The position numbers and the translations under genes are program-made. A stretch of 64,000 nucleotides of DNA from contig NC_007971.2 in the NCBI RefSeq assembly GCF_000196015.1, positions 1 through 64,000 of the forward strand, in the 5' to 3' direction. This DNA comes from Cupriavidus metallidurans CH34. Lineage in GTDB: Bacteria; Pseudomonadota; Gammaproteobacteria; Burkholderiales; Burkholderiaceae. The notes under the pieces are model-generated. The model saw only the letters and a list, made by a program, of their open reading frames with translations, was not told the origin of the DNA and made no database searches. Positions 7,368 through 15,870 of the stretch are shown here, piece by piece (position 1 is the first letter of the stretch; each line of letters opens with the position of its first letter).

Positions 7368-9965
7368 GTGGAGGAGAAGAGACCATCACAAGGTACGGGC
7401 GGCCGATCGGCTCGCCGCCTTGCCATTGCTGCAGGCGTTCTGTCGAGCCTCTTGCTTACGAGCATCTCCATCCACGAAGTGATTGACTTCAGGCGACGGG
7501 AATACGCTGAAGCACGAGAGAGCCTGGCGGTCTTCTCATCCGCACTGACTCGACAGGCGGCTGAGATCCTGAGGAGCCAGAAGACCGTTGTTCGACAGGT
7601 AGCTCGCACTTTGAATGGCGACAGCAACGCTCTCAGCATTCAAGAACGGTTTGCAATCGCAAGGGCAACAACCGAGAACACCTGCGTTGCCCGACTCTTC
7701 CTATACACCTTGACTGGTGCACTTGAGCTCGATACTTCAGGCTCTCCTGAGCCACAAGCTCCTCTAGCGCCGAGCAAAGACCTCCTGACTCAAGCAGTCA
7801 GCTATATCGTTGATGGACCAGTTCCGGGCCTGCCGTACCAAATCTCAATCTCTGAAGGCCTACTTGGCGGCAACGGCCAATACCGTTGGCTCGCAACATC
7901 CTGGATTGACTTCGCCCCCTTCGCGCAGACAGTGGCCGCGATCACACGCGATACCGGTTACCAGGTCGCACTTGCCACTGAAGAGGGTCGCATCCTCTAT
8001 CGCTTTCCAGAGTCCGCTCGCTTTGATTCGCAGGAGATTCGCCAAGGAGCGTTCGACGCATGGGGTAAAGCCGCGAGCCACGCTCCGATTCGCGAGCTTC
8101 CCGCCGGCGCAGCCGCTGAGAGCGTCATAACACGGATCGAGGGCGCACCGCTTGCCTTACAGATCGCATTGCCGACGCAGACTGTGAACACGGCCTGGCA
8201 GCGCCGCGCATCGTACCTCGCGGTACTTTCAACGGCCGGCATAGGCCTGATCTGGCTTCTCATTGCCACAATCCTCCGCCAGGTTAAGCAAACAGAACGT
8301 GTCGCCGAGTCCGCGGAACGCGGCGAAGCAATGTTCGTCGACGTCTTGTCGCGGCTACGTGAGGCCGTCATTGCTACCGACACAAAGGGCACGATTCGCT
8401 TTGCGAACTCGAATGCCTTTATTGCTCTAGCTGCCACCTCAACCCATCAACTGATTGGCCAGCAGATTCAGACCTTGCTCCCTCCTGAGGTATGGAAGGG
8501 CTCGCCTTTAGGCGCGGGCGGAAATCCACGCCAAGAGGCATCCCACGAGTGGGCGGGCTGCTTGCCGACCCTTGCGGGCTCTTCGTTCCATGCCGAAGTC
8601 CGCATCTGTGGCAACGGCCTCCACGGAACCGATGGTCTCGTCATTACAATTCATGACGCCAGCGAGAGAAAGGCCTACGAGGCTCGAGTTGTTGAGGCGG
8701 CCACCATCGATCCGGTCACGAACGTCTCAAACATGCACGCGTTTCGCGACAGACTCGATCGACTATTCCTGTCCGAGAGCGATCGCGACCAATTCCACGC
8801 CGTTTTGGCGGTGCAGCTCTCCGCTCCTCAAGGGGCACCGCTTGATGACTCGATTTGCGCACTGGCGGCAGATCGATTGACCACGAGCATTCGCGATTCC
8901 GACTCAGTCGCTTCGGAGGGCAGCGGTCGCTTCTTTGTACTGGCAAGAAATGTGTCCGAGCCGATTGACGTTGCGATCATTGCGCGTCGGATAGCTGCAT
9001 GCTATGAAGCGCCGCTTACGCCAGGCGGAGAGACGCTGCGGCTTCGCGCACGGACAGGCATCGCGCTGTTCCCCGTCGATGCGGAAACCAGTGACGCCTT
9101 GGTCGCTTCGGCTAAGAAGGCCGCGGCAACAGCAAACGCCGAGCATTTTGTCTATGCGAATGAAGCTTGTTCACGGCAACTCGAAAGTTTGCGCGAGCAA
9201 GCCGATGCCCTGAGAACGTCGTTCGGCGCCGACAACTTGAAGCTGAACTACGCCCCGATGGTCTGTCTGAAGAGTAACGTCATCGTCGGCGCTATCGTAA
9301 CGCCACTGGTCAGCAGCAATGGGCGGTACATCCCACTCGCTCGTCTGAGCGCCATACTTGAAGAGACGCGCATCTCTGCCCTGGCCGACGAGTGCGTGCT
9401 GAGATCGTTGCTCGCAGATCTTCGCGCCTGCCAAGCTATTCCCGCCCCACGCTTGCTGATCGTGCCTGTCCACCGCGATAGCTTCACGAGGCCCGGATTT
9501 CTCAACACATTGCGAGAAGCGGTCGACGCTCTTCCGACGAAATGGGCGCTCGGCGTCAGCATTCTGGAACCCGTTGAATCAGAACACTGGACACAGGCCA
9601 CGGTAGCGATCAGTGATCTCGCGACGTTCGGCGTCCAGGTGTTCCTATCTGACTATGGCAACGGCTTAGCGTCATTGCCGCGCCTCATTACTTCCGGAGT
9701 ACAAGGCGCAATCCTCGACCGATCGCAAGCGCCGTTTATGGCTGGGCGGGACGATGCCTTCGCCTTCGTTACCGCCGCCACGGCCGTTGCGGCTAATCTC
9801 GGCATCAAGCTCGTGGCCACGGGCGTCAAGGACGCTGAAGTCGCTTCGATGCTAGCAAAAATGGGAGTGTCGTACGCCTGCGGTCCCCTTTATGGGACCA
9901 GCTACACGGCACCAGTCCTACCCGAACCTGCGATTCGAGAGTCACAAACGACGAATGCGCGTTAG
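7368..9965 (+). CDS. Degenerate GGDEF-EAL membrane receptor
   Basis: 865 residues with a GTG start; a TATAAT box lies at 7316-7321. Order: membrane helix (about 17-36), periplasmic sensor (about 40-270), second helix (about 278-302), a PAS-like region (about 320-430), a GGDEF-fold domain (about 445-600) and an EAL-fold domain (about 610-850). The GGDEF active loop reads SEGSGRF and the EAL signature reads VGAIVTPL, so neither cyclase nor phosphodiesterase activity is expected. It may bind c-di-GMP or act through protein contacts. The sensor gene that follows may be related. Confidence 0.8.
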   Translation: MEEKRPSQGTGGRSARRLAIAAGVLSSLLLTSISIHEVIDFRRREYAEARESLAVFSSALTRQAAEILRSQKTVVRQVARTLNGDSNALSIQERFAIARATTENTCVARLFLYTLTGALELDTSGSPEPQAPLAPSKDLLTQAVSYIVDGPVPGLPYQISISEGLLGGNGQYRWLATSWIDFAPFAQTVAAITRDTGYQVALATEEGRILYRFPESARFDSQEIRQGAFDAWGKAASHAPIRELPAGAAAESVITRIEGAPLALQIALPTQTVNTAWQRRASYLAVLSTAGIGLIWLLIATILRQVKQTERVAESAERGEAMFVDVLSRLREAVIATDTKGTIRFANSNAFIALAATSTHQLIGQQIQTLLPPEVWKGSPLGAGGNPRQEASHEWAGCLPTLAGSSFHAEVRICGNGLHGTDGLVITIHDASERKAYEARVVEAATIDPVTNVSNMHAFRDRLDRLFLSESDRDQFHAVLAVQLSAPQGAPLDDSICALAADRLTTSIRDSDSVASEGSGRFFVLARNVSEPIDVAIIARRIAACYEAPLTPGGETLRLRARTGIALFPVDAETSDALVASAKKAAATANAEHFVYANEACSRQLESLREQADALRTSFGADNLKLNYAPMVCLKSNVIVGAIVTPLVSSNGRYIPLARLSAILEETRISALADECVLRSLLADLRACQAIPAPRLLIVPVHRDSFTRPGFLNTLREAVDALPTKWALGVSILEPVESEHWTQATVAISDLATFGVQVFLSDYGNGLASLPRLITSGVQGAILDRSQAPFMAGRDDAFAFVTAATAVAANLGIKLVATGVKDAEVASMLAKMGVSYACGPLYGTSYTAPVLPEPAIRESQTTNAR

Positions 9966-10018
9966 AATTCATAACACGTACTTGTAATAACGTTCGCAAA
10001 CTTTCACCTCGAATCGAC

Positions 10019-10939
10019 ATGCCCAGTGTTTCCATGACAGAACGACACGGTCGAAGCAAAAAGGCCACCACGCGGGTCTTCTTGCCGCTCGTCTATGTTG
10101 GCGCCGTCATCGGCACACTAGTGACTGGCCTCGTAGCGTACGAGATCAACGACAGTCGAACGCAGGCGCTGAATGATGCGTCCAGGGATCTAACTGTCCT
10201 TTCGTCTGCTTCTGCAGCACAGCTAAAGAGCTATCTGGACTCGATAGGTGAAGTGCTATCGGCGGCGGGCTTGGCGAGTCAATCACTGCTGACGGCGGGC
10301 CCTGGAGGCGCGGACAACGCGCTCAGTCAAGTTCGTGCAGCCGCAGTCGGCACCGCAATCGAAGGTATCGTGGTTGTTGGGAAGGCCGGCGTCCCTGTGC
10401 TGCATACGTACGACGATCCGGTTCCGGCCTCATTTCTGCCAGGTCAACTCGCCGTGCAGAAGCTTGAGTATCAGCGCACTGCGGGCACAGAGATCGTTGG
10501 CCCGATACTGTCAGACTCGGGCGACCGGGTTAAGGTGTATGCGGTAAAGCGAATCAACGACCAAACAGGCGCGTTTCTCGGGGCTGTACTGACACCCCTT
10601 GATATTTCCTCGATCGCACTTGTTGGCAAGGAGGCTCTTCGCAAAGATGGTGTGACCGTCGCGGTGCTGGGAGCCGAGAGGGGAAACCTAGTTGCGCGCC
10701 TACCAGATCCCGGCGTCCTCCGTTACTTGAAACAGTACACGGAGACGGAGATCAGTCCGCAGATGGCGGGCAAGCAGTCGGGGGTGGCAGTTGGCGCGAG
10801 CGCTGTTGACGGCGTCCGACGGCTGATGGCATTCGAGCGTGTCAAGGACTACCCACTTTTGGTCGTTACCTCGATGGACGAGCAAGTCGTCAATAGCGAA
10901 TGGCACGCTGATGCGAAGCGAATCATAGGTATCGGTTAA
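10019..10939 (+). CDS. Sensor domain protein, dCache-like, no output domain
   Basis: 306 residues. One membrane helix (about 22-45) is followed by a periplasmic PDC/dCache-type domain. The frame stops at AKRIIGIG, where sensors of this kind normally enter the second membrane helix, so it looks like the front part of a receptor that lost its cytoplasmic half. A copy of the plasmid motif (TACGTGTTATGAA, minus strand, 9968-9980) lies upstream. The start could also be the ATG at 10034. Confidence 0.7.
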   Translation: MPSVSMTERHGRSKKATTRVFLPLVYVGAVIGTLVTGLVAYEINDSRTQALNDASRDLTVLSSASAAQLKSYLDSIGEVLSAAGLASQSLLTAGPGGADNALSQVRAAAVGTAIEGIVVVGKAGVPVLHTYDDPVPASFLPGQLAVQKLEYQRTAGTEIVGPILSDSGDRVKVYAVKRINDQTGAFLGAVLTPLDISSIALVGKEALRKDGVTVAVLGAERGNLVARLPDPGVLRYLKQYTETEISPQMAGKQSGVAVGASAVDGVRRLMAFERVKDYPLLVVTSMDEQVVNSEWHADAKRIIGIG

Positions 10940-10941
10940 GT

Positions 10942-11175
10942 GTGGTTTCGGACCAGACCCTGATGCCGTTTGTTGAGGAGTTGGCGGTAGAGGGGCGACG
11001 AATCGAGGCGATCGATCGACTAAGGGCGGAGGTCAAAGGTGTTGCGTCAGCCATCGAGAGCCTACTCGATGGTGTAAAGCAGCCTCGCGCGACCTACATC
11101 TATCGGGAACGTCTGGAATGCACGGCGATGGGTTGGGCCAGGCCCGATACACAGCAGCACGCCATCAACTCGTAA
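10942..11175 (+). CDS. Small hypothetical protein, 77 residues
   Basis: Begins at GTG two bases after the sensor stop, with an alternative ATG at 10963. Helical and charged (VEELAVEGRRIEAIDRLRAEV), unrecognised. It is probably cotranscribed with the sensor and is followed by a strong terminator. Confidence 0.5.
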   Translation: MVSDQTLMPFVEELAVEGRRIEAIDRLRAEVKGVASAIESLLDGVKQPRATYIYRERLECTAMGWARPDTQQHAINS

Positions 11176-11182
11176 CCACAGT

Positions 11183-11215
11183 AGCCCCCTCTTCCAGAAG
11201 AGGGGGCTTTCTTTT
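11183..11215 (+). terminator. Intrinsic terminator
   Basis: AGCCCCCTCTTC and GAAGAGGGGGCT nearly perfect stem, followed by TTCTTTT. Confidence 0.9.
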
Positions 11216-11324
11216 CATTTCGCAGCGCGCAGAGGTTTCGGGCCCTCGCCGTTGTGGTCCCCTGTGAACCATCTCTCAGCACCAACAATCGCGGCATTGC
11301 CGCACCGAACTCAGGAGAACGACC

Positions 11325-11564
11325 ATGGCAATCCACTACGACAATGCGGACGAGAACAAGGGCGGTTTCACGTCGGAGCAGATGAACGCACTGATTGAAG
11401 GGGCGAGCGAGCAGCAGGTCCGCCTTGCATTGCAGAAGGTGCTCCACGTTATGGCGAAGCTTGGCTTCGGCACGGACGAGGAGATCTCCGGGGCGGATGC
11501 TGTCGACGCAATCGGCGAAGTATTCGCGGAAGTCACTGAGGAAGTGCTGCAAGGGCAGGGCTAA
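11325..11564 (+). CDS. Small acidic hypothetical protein, 79 residues
   Basis: Good ribosome site (CAGGAGAACGACC). Acidic and helical, unrecognised. The leader holds a GCGGC/GCCGC hairpin, and TCTC near 11270 could pair with the GGAGA of the ribosome site, like the leaders at 41-48 kb. Confidence 0.6.
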   Translation: MAIHYDNADENKGGFTSEQMNALIEGASEQQVRLALQKVLHVMAKLGFGTDEEISGADAVDAIGEVFAEVTEEVLQGQG

Positions 11565-11599
11565 CTCAGTTCAACCGAAGCAAATGGAGGGAGAACGAA

Positions 11600-11803
11600 T
11601 TGCCTACCAGTCCTGAACTCGCAAACATCGACGCGGCATTCGAGCGGCTCAACACGATTCTCGATACGACTGGGGCGCTAGATTCCGCGGCGACCCAGCA
11701 TGCAGCCTACGCGTTGCGGCTCGCCATCGTGCAAGCGCTCGGTGACCAGGATCGAATCGAGGCCGCCGAAGCCTCTCTCGCGGAGCTGAAACTCAGTTCC
11801 TGA
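11600..11803 (+). CDS. Small hypothetical protein, 67 residues
   Basis: TTG start with GGAGGGAG at good spacing upstream. Ala/Leu-rich helical protein, unrecognised. It follows the preceding small gene by 35 bp and is probably in its operon. Confidence 0.5.
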   Translation: MPTSPELANIDAAFERLNTILDTTGALDSAATQHAAYALRLAIVQALGDQDRIEAAEASLAELKLSS

Positions 11804-11813
11804 ATTGTGTAGC

Positions 11814-11851
11814 CCGACGCCCGCGTGACCGACTCAGTCGGCCGCGGGCTT
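11814..11851 (+). terminator. Intrinsic terminator
   Basis: Interrupted stem: GCCCGCG with CGCGGGC outside and CCGACT with AGTCGG inside, then TTTT. Confidence 0.65.
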
Positions 11852-12039
11852 TTCAATTCAACGCCGGCGTTTCCCTGGGGCAACACCACGCCAAGCAATG
11901 TCGAAGCAGCAACTGCTGCTGCTGTTCATCGTGCGATGGCCATTGTAAGGACTTACACGAGCCTGTTCTGCATGCCCATTGTGCAAGGACTACGCAAAAA
12001 GCCCTTTGCACTTTCCCTCAGGACACTCTGGAGTTGACA

Positions 12040-12108
12040 ATGCTTGCTGCTATCGCCCTCTCGCTTTTCCTGTTCGCTTGCGGTTATCCGTTTGCGAAGA
12101 AGAACTGA
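12040..12108 (+). CDS. Tiny membrane peptide, 22 residues
   Basis: ATG with CTGGAG upstream encodes a hydrophobic helix with a single Cys and a Lys-Lys-Asn end (LSLFLFACGYPFAKKN), like small membrane or entericidin-type peptides. The leader carries a hairpin, GTGCAAGG (11981-11988) with CCTTTGCAC (12003-12011), containing the GCAAGGAC element also seen at 45.1 and 45.8 kb. A terminator follows. Too short for certainty. Confidence 0.4.
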   Translation: MLAAIALSLFLFACGYPFAKKN

Positions 12109-12185
12109 TCTTCGAATGTGGTTCGCTCCACGTCCGTCTGACGCCAACTAGGTCTTCTGATGCCATGCTTCGGTTGGCTATGCCA

Positions 12186-12222
12186 CACCCAAGTTGAGCC
12201 GTGCTCACTTGGGTGTTTTTTT
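12186..12222 (+). terminator. Intrinsic terminator
   Basis: CACCCAAGT and ACTTGGGTG perfect 9-bp stem, then seven T. Confidence 0.85.
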
Positions 12223-12310
12223 GTCCGCACCCCCGCATGGAAAAGTTTTTTTGGCCTTTGTTGCAATAGGCTTTGCAGATCTATTGTTTCCCCACACTGC
12301 TGCAGCCGGG

Positions 12311-12342
12311 CAAAAAAAAAACCCACCGATTCCTCAGTGGGC
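12311..12342 (-). terminator. Intrinsic terminator of the leftward regulator operon
   Basis: Read on the minus strand: GCCCAC, a 10-nt loop, GTGGGT, then nine T. It lies just beyond the stop of the regulator gene. Confidence 0.85.
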
Positions 12343-12362
12343 TTGATGGCGCATGGAGAAGG

Positions 12363-13508
12363 TTAGCGCTGCTTGATGGCGGCAAGCCGATTCTTAAACG
12401 TCCGGACAACCTGCTCATATCGGTTCAGTGCAGTATTGTCCGGCTTGGTTTCATCCGTACGCCACCGGAAGATGGTCATCTTCGTGACGCCCAGGATGGT
12501 AGCAAGATCGGTGTCCGACTCGACTTGCAGGTCGTTCGCCCAGCGCCCAAGGATATCGCTCATCGGCCGATTGAACATCTCGCGACGTGCCATGGCCTCA
12601 GGCTCTTCGTCGCGCAGCTTTCGGGCGGCGGTCATAATGTCTGCCGGCACCGAGGCCGTGCGGCCGTAGATATACGAGGAGAGCCGCGGCAGGCCGATGC
12701 CGAGTGCTGCGGCAAAGTCCTGGTTGCGCATTTGCAGATCTGCGCAGATTTGTACCAACTCGAGCTGGTCGGCCGAAAGAGTCTCGTTGCGGTTTGCACG
12801 GCGAACCCGCGGCTTAGGCGCGGCAGGGGCTGGGAGGGCCTCCAGATTCTTGTCCGCTGCGGCGGATTCGGGCGCCGGCGCGACGGGCGCAATCAGAGGA
12901 TCAAGGTCGAAAACGCCGAGATTGCTCAATTTCTCTTCTCCATTCAAATGCCTTCGGAAGGCCAGGGCCATTTTCGCAGCAGCAGTCCTGGAATCGATGA
13001 CCTGGTCCCTATCAATTGGTTCGCTGTCTACCAAGCCAACATTTTCCAGCTCTTCACCACGCTCTCGCATCTCTTCGATCGAATCGTGGTTGATGGTAAG
13101 TGCGAGAGCGTCACGAATGTGCTCCCGGCAAACATTGCTCGCAATTGCGTAGATTACCGCATAGATCGCGTTTGCCTCGCGCAGCTTATCCAGTTGCTTG
13201 GTGGCGAAGAAGACTACCACTACTCGCTGCAGGATCTCGTCGACATCGCCAAGATCGACCTTAGACTTCAGAGCTCGTACGCGGCAAATCTTGTGCGTAC
13301 GCTCATCTGCATACATCGCTTTGATGAACCGATCGATGAAGGTCTTCGGGCGCTTGGGATTGTCCAGGAACTCGGCGCTCATGCGCTCAAGTTCCGACGG
13401 CTTGCCCGTTGCGGTAGGGGTGTCAAAGCCGTCAACCTCAGTGGTGTCCACAGGATCGACGCCTTCGTCTTCGGCAGGAATGAATTCGGCTACTTCTTCA
13501 GTCACCAT
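12363..13508 (-). CDS. Sigma-region-2-like / tandem HTH regulator
   Basis: 381 residues. After an acidic N-terminus (1-45), residues about 55-135 resemble region 2 of sigma-70/ECF factors (DVDEILQRVVVVFFATKQ, then AIYAVIYAIASNVCREHIRD). A Pro/Ala linker (about 205-235) follows, then two HTH modules (about 245-300, LGIGLPRLSSYIYGR; about 325-365, LGVTKMTIFRWR). A normal sigma region 4 is not obvious. It could be an unusual sigma factor or a repressor sharing the fold. Cotranscribed with the next small gene upstream. Confidence 0.6.
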   Translation of the reverse strand: MVTEEVAEFIPAEDEGVDPVDTTEVDGFDTPTATGKPSELERMSAEFLDNPKRPKTFIDRFIKAMYADERTHKICRVRALKSKVDLGDVDEILQRVVVVFFATKQLDKLREANAIYAVIYAIASNVCREHIRDALALTINHDSIEEMRERGEELENVGLVDSEPIDRDQVIDSRTAAAKMALAFRRHLNGEEKLSNLGVFDLDPLIAPVAPAPESAAADKNLEALPAPAAPKPRVRRANRNETLSADQLELVQICADLQMRNQDFAAALGIGLPRLSSYIYGRTASVPADIMTAARKLRDEEPEAMARREMFNRPMSDILGRWANDLQVESDTDLATILGVTKMTIFRWRTDETKPDNTALNRYEQVVRTFKNRLAAIKQR

Positions 13509-13534
13509 TGAATGGAGTTAGATGGACTGTGTTC

Positions 13535-13819
13535 CTAGGTAGCAACCCGGTCAACCACTCGGTCCAGGCGCGGTAGAACTGCGCGTTGCACTTGCTCCAC
13601 TGAATCCACCAGGTCGAGCATGATATGCACGCCGGCTACCAGGATGTCTGACTTCATCTCTGGGTAGAGCAACATTGCGCGTTCCATACGCTTGTTCACA
13701 AGAGCGACCGCCTGATCGGCCGATTTACCTTCGAGCCGGAGTGCAAGGACCGGGTTTTGGTTCTCTCGCACGCCGAGCGCGTCAAGGCCGATTTCGATAG
13801 GGCTGTACTCACGTTGCAT
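13535..13819 (-). CDS. Small hypothetical protein, paralogue A
   Basis: 94 residues, unrecognised. Its C-terminal half (YPEMKSDILVAG, ending DRVVDRVAT) resembles the neighbouring 94-residue protein at 14004-14288 (YPEARAEILLAG, ending EMAVQVTA), so the two look like diverged duplicates. AAGGA precedes the ATG. It has a clear promoter and lies 26 bp before the regulator gene, so it is probably the first gene of that operon. Confidence 0.6.
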   Translation of the reverse strand: MQREYSPIEIGLDALGVRENQNPVLALRLEGKSADQAVALVNKRMERAMLLYPEMKSDILVAGVHIMLDLVDSVEQVQRAVLPRLDRVVDRVAT

Positions 13820-13864
13820 GACTGTTCCATCCTTGGCCGCCTTCTGCCGAGCGACGCTTTAACA

Positions 13865-13892
13865 ATTATACCTACGGGGCAACACGTGTCAA
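13865..13892 (-). promoter_or_regulatory. Sigma-70 promoter of the regulator operon
   Basis: On the minus strand, TTGACA (13887-13892), 16 nt, TATAAT (13865-13870): both hexamers match consensus. An exact copy of the TACGTGTTATGTA motif (13919-13931, same strand) lies just upstream. Confidence 0.8.
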
Positions 13893-14003
13893 TAAACCAA
13901 CCAGGCAGATGGTTGGGATACATAACACGTACGAATGACCGGAGGGTAATCCCTCAGGCCGGCTTTGGCGCGACTACAGCAGATGCGATCGCGCGGGAAC
14001 GGA

Positions 14004-14288
14004 TCAGGCTGTGACCTGGACAGCCATCTCCATGCGGGGGACGAACTTCCGGATCTCGAGGATGTTCTTGGAGGATTTGCTTACAACGGTGAGGCCTGCC
14101 AACAAGATTTCCGCACGCGCCTCGGGGTAGTCCTGGAGCGCATTGCTCATACACGTCATTGCTCGCATCCCCGAGCAGCTGGCGTTCACAAACTTGGAGC
14201 ACTTCGGTTGACCCTCGGAGTCGATGCATCCCATGGATGCCATCCCGATTGTTGTGGCGAGCGACGTTTCCCCGGCGGTTTTGTTCAT
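14004..14288 (-). CDS. Small Cys-containing protein, paralogue B
   Basis: 94 residues, unrecognised. The middle has several Cys and Met (MGCIDSEGQPKCSKFVNASCSG, spaced C-x8-C-x7-C), suggesting metal binding or disulfides. The C-terminal half resembles the 13535-13819 protein. AAGGAAGG precedes the start, and it has its own promoter. Confidence 0.6.
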   Translation of the reverse strand: MNKTAGETSLATTIGMASMGCIDSEGQPKCSKFVNASCSGMRAMTCMSNALQDYPEARAEILLAGLTVVSKSSKNILEIRKFVPRMEMAVQVTA

Positions 14289-14361
14289 CGTGACCTTCCT
14301 TGCAGCTATTCGTTTTTGGTTTGTGCTTGGCCCTTGTTATGTTGGTAACAAGGTGAGATGC

Positions 14362-14391
14362 ATTATAGATACGTGACAAATGTCAGGTCAA
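14362..14391 (-). promoter_or_regulatory. Sigma-70 promoter with internal palindrome
   Basis: Minus strand: TTGACC (14386-14391), 18 nt, TATAAT (14362-14367). The spacer contains TGACA-TT-TGTCA, a likely operator. Confidence 0.7.
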
Positions 14392-14564
14392 TTGAAATCG
14401 TCCGTAAGTTGTTGTTTTTAAAGGGGTTTGTTTGCAAAAACGCGTAATGCAAGTTTGGTCACCGAAAACACGTCTGCGTTTTTTCGCTTCTGTAAGTGGC
14501 TTAAACGACGCGCGTCGAGCGTTTTGGTCCAGATTCGGTTTCTCGGCCAGAAAACGGGGCAAAG
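14392..14564. other. Noncoding spacer
   Basis: No gene seen. T-rich, containing TTGTTGTTTTTAAAGGGG and GTTTGTTTGCAAAAACGCG. It separates the promoter of the Cys-containing protein from the terminator of the membrane-protein gene. Confidence 0.6.
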
Positions 14565-14600
14565 CAAAAGAAAAACGCCACCCTACAAAGGAGGGTGGCG
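14565..14600 (-). terminator. Intrinsic terminator (minus strand)
   Basis: Read leftward: CGCCACCCT, a 7-nt loop, AGGGTGGCG, then TTTTTCTTTT. Confidence 0.9.
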
Positions 14601-14606
14601 GGCCAG

Positions 14607-15344
14607 TTAAAGGAAAGGATCTTCGCTGGAGATGTTCGCGTTCAGTGCCCTCTCTTCCTCAGGGAACAGAGGTAACGAGAACTCATCTGGATGCCGAGCT
14701 TGGCGATGGAGCTTGGCCTGCCAGTAATCCTTAGCGGCGTCGGTCGTTTCTTCAGCGTGGTCGGTCATCGCTGCCGCTGCCCCAGGCAAGCCTGTCGGTA
14801 CAGTCGGTACAGAGTGCTTCGAGACCGAGGCGCGCTTCCCATTCATTGGCTTGTCAGCCATTTCTGGTGTGGGCAGAGTTGCCGGCCGTTGAGCAGCAGG
14901 CACCCGTTTCGGAGTTCGCGCCTCCGGCGGAGATGGTTGCCGCTGGTGCTCCATGGGCGCCCGTCGAAGCAGCTCCAGAGAGCTTGGTCCTCGCCGGCGC
15001 ACGGGGCGCTCGACTTCGATGCAAGGCAATTGCGTCTCGTCGCATCGCAGCTCGATCGGTTCGACGTAGTGCGGTGTAAACTGAAATTTTCCGCAGTAAT
15101 ACCACATGAAGAATGGCCAACTCATTAGCGCATACAGGAGGGGAGGGGCCCACCAGTACCCGTGGCCAGGATTGGCTTTAACCGTGATCACAACACAGAT
15201 TGCCACGGCGTAGAACATTGCGTAGCACATCCATCGTTTTGCTTTCATCTGCTGCACCCTTGCGCGGTAGTCTGGACGCGAGAGAGATGACGAACACCCT
15301 GCGATGTTCGCGCCGGCGATGATGATTTGGACGAATTTGTCCAT
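14607..15344 (-). CDS. Membrane protein with cytoplasmic tail
   Basis: 245 residues from the ATG preceded by GTGGAG (a longer frame starts at 15404). Residues 1-15 are hydrophobic with a Cys (VQIIIAGANIAGCSS), possibly a lipobox or short helix. Two membrane helices follow (about 40-60 and 68-85). The rest is Pro/Arg-rich and probably disordered. Unrecognised. Confidence 0.6.
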   Translation of the reverse strand: MDKFVQIIIAGANIAGCSSSLSRPDYRARVQQMKAKRWMCYAMFYAVAICVVITVKANPGHGYWWAPPLLYALMSWPFFMWYYCGKFQFTPHYVEPIELRCDETQLPCIEVERPVRRRGPSSLELLRRAPMEHQRQPSPPEARTPKRVPAAQRPATLPTPEMADKPMNGKRASVSKHSVPTVPTGLPGAAAAMTDHAEETTDAAKDYWQAKLHRQARHPDEFSLPLFPEEERALNANISSEDPFL

Positions 15345-15534
15345 TGGTGCTGCTCCACGCGAGAGGTTGGCCGGCTTGCGCCGGGTGCCCGGGAAATGGG
15401 CCACCCACCGGATCGGGGGTGAGAGCGGCCAGCTCGCTGGTCTGGCGTTCGATCAAACTACTGAACTGCTCTCTCGCGTATAGCTAGGACGATTTGGACG
15501 CCTGCATCCGAACCACATTCCTTCAATCGGCTTG

Positions 15535-15870
15535 TCAAACCTGGCCTGTAGCCGCCGTTCTCAGGTAGCCGGCGTGATACGGGGCGCAGCCCATAATCCA
15601 GCGGCCTTCTAGTTCGAGGTCGTAGTCCGAGAACGACGTTCCCGACGCATTGCATCTGGCCTCGTTCTCGATGACGGCATCGAGGCGGACAATCTCTGTC
15701 TCATTAAGCGGTCGAATGCCTGTCTGGCGGGAGCTGCTAGCCCAAGCCTTGTACTCGGGAGTACCGTGCTCGTCGAGCCAATCTCGATGCTTGAACATCT
15801 CCCTGTCCGTGGTGAAGCCGAGGGCGACCGCTTCGTCGCTGACGCCTGAAATTGCTGCTTTTCCTGTCAT
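15535..15870 (-). CDS. Hypothetical protein, 111 residues
   Basis: Start preceded by AAAGGAG and overlapping the stop of the upstream gene (ATGA), so it is translationally coupled. Mixed soluble composition with two Cys near the middle and end. Unrecognised. Confidence 0.65.
   Translation of the reverse strand: MTGKAAISGVSDEAVALGFTTDREMFKHRDWLDEHGTPEYKAWASSSRQTGIRPLNETEIVRLDAVIENEARCNASGTSFSDYDLELEGRWIMGCAPYHAGYLRTAATGQV

Noticed and set aside
12273..13511. 412-codon plus-strand frame opposite the sigma-like regulator
   Set aside because: The minus strand has HTH motifs, a promoter and a terminator in register; the plus frame starts inside a noncoding gap.
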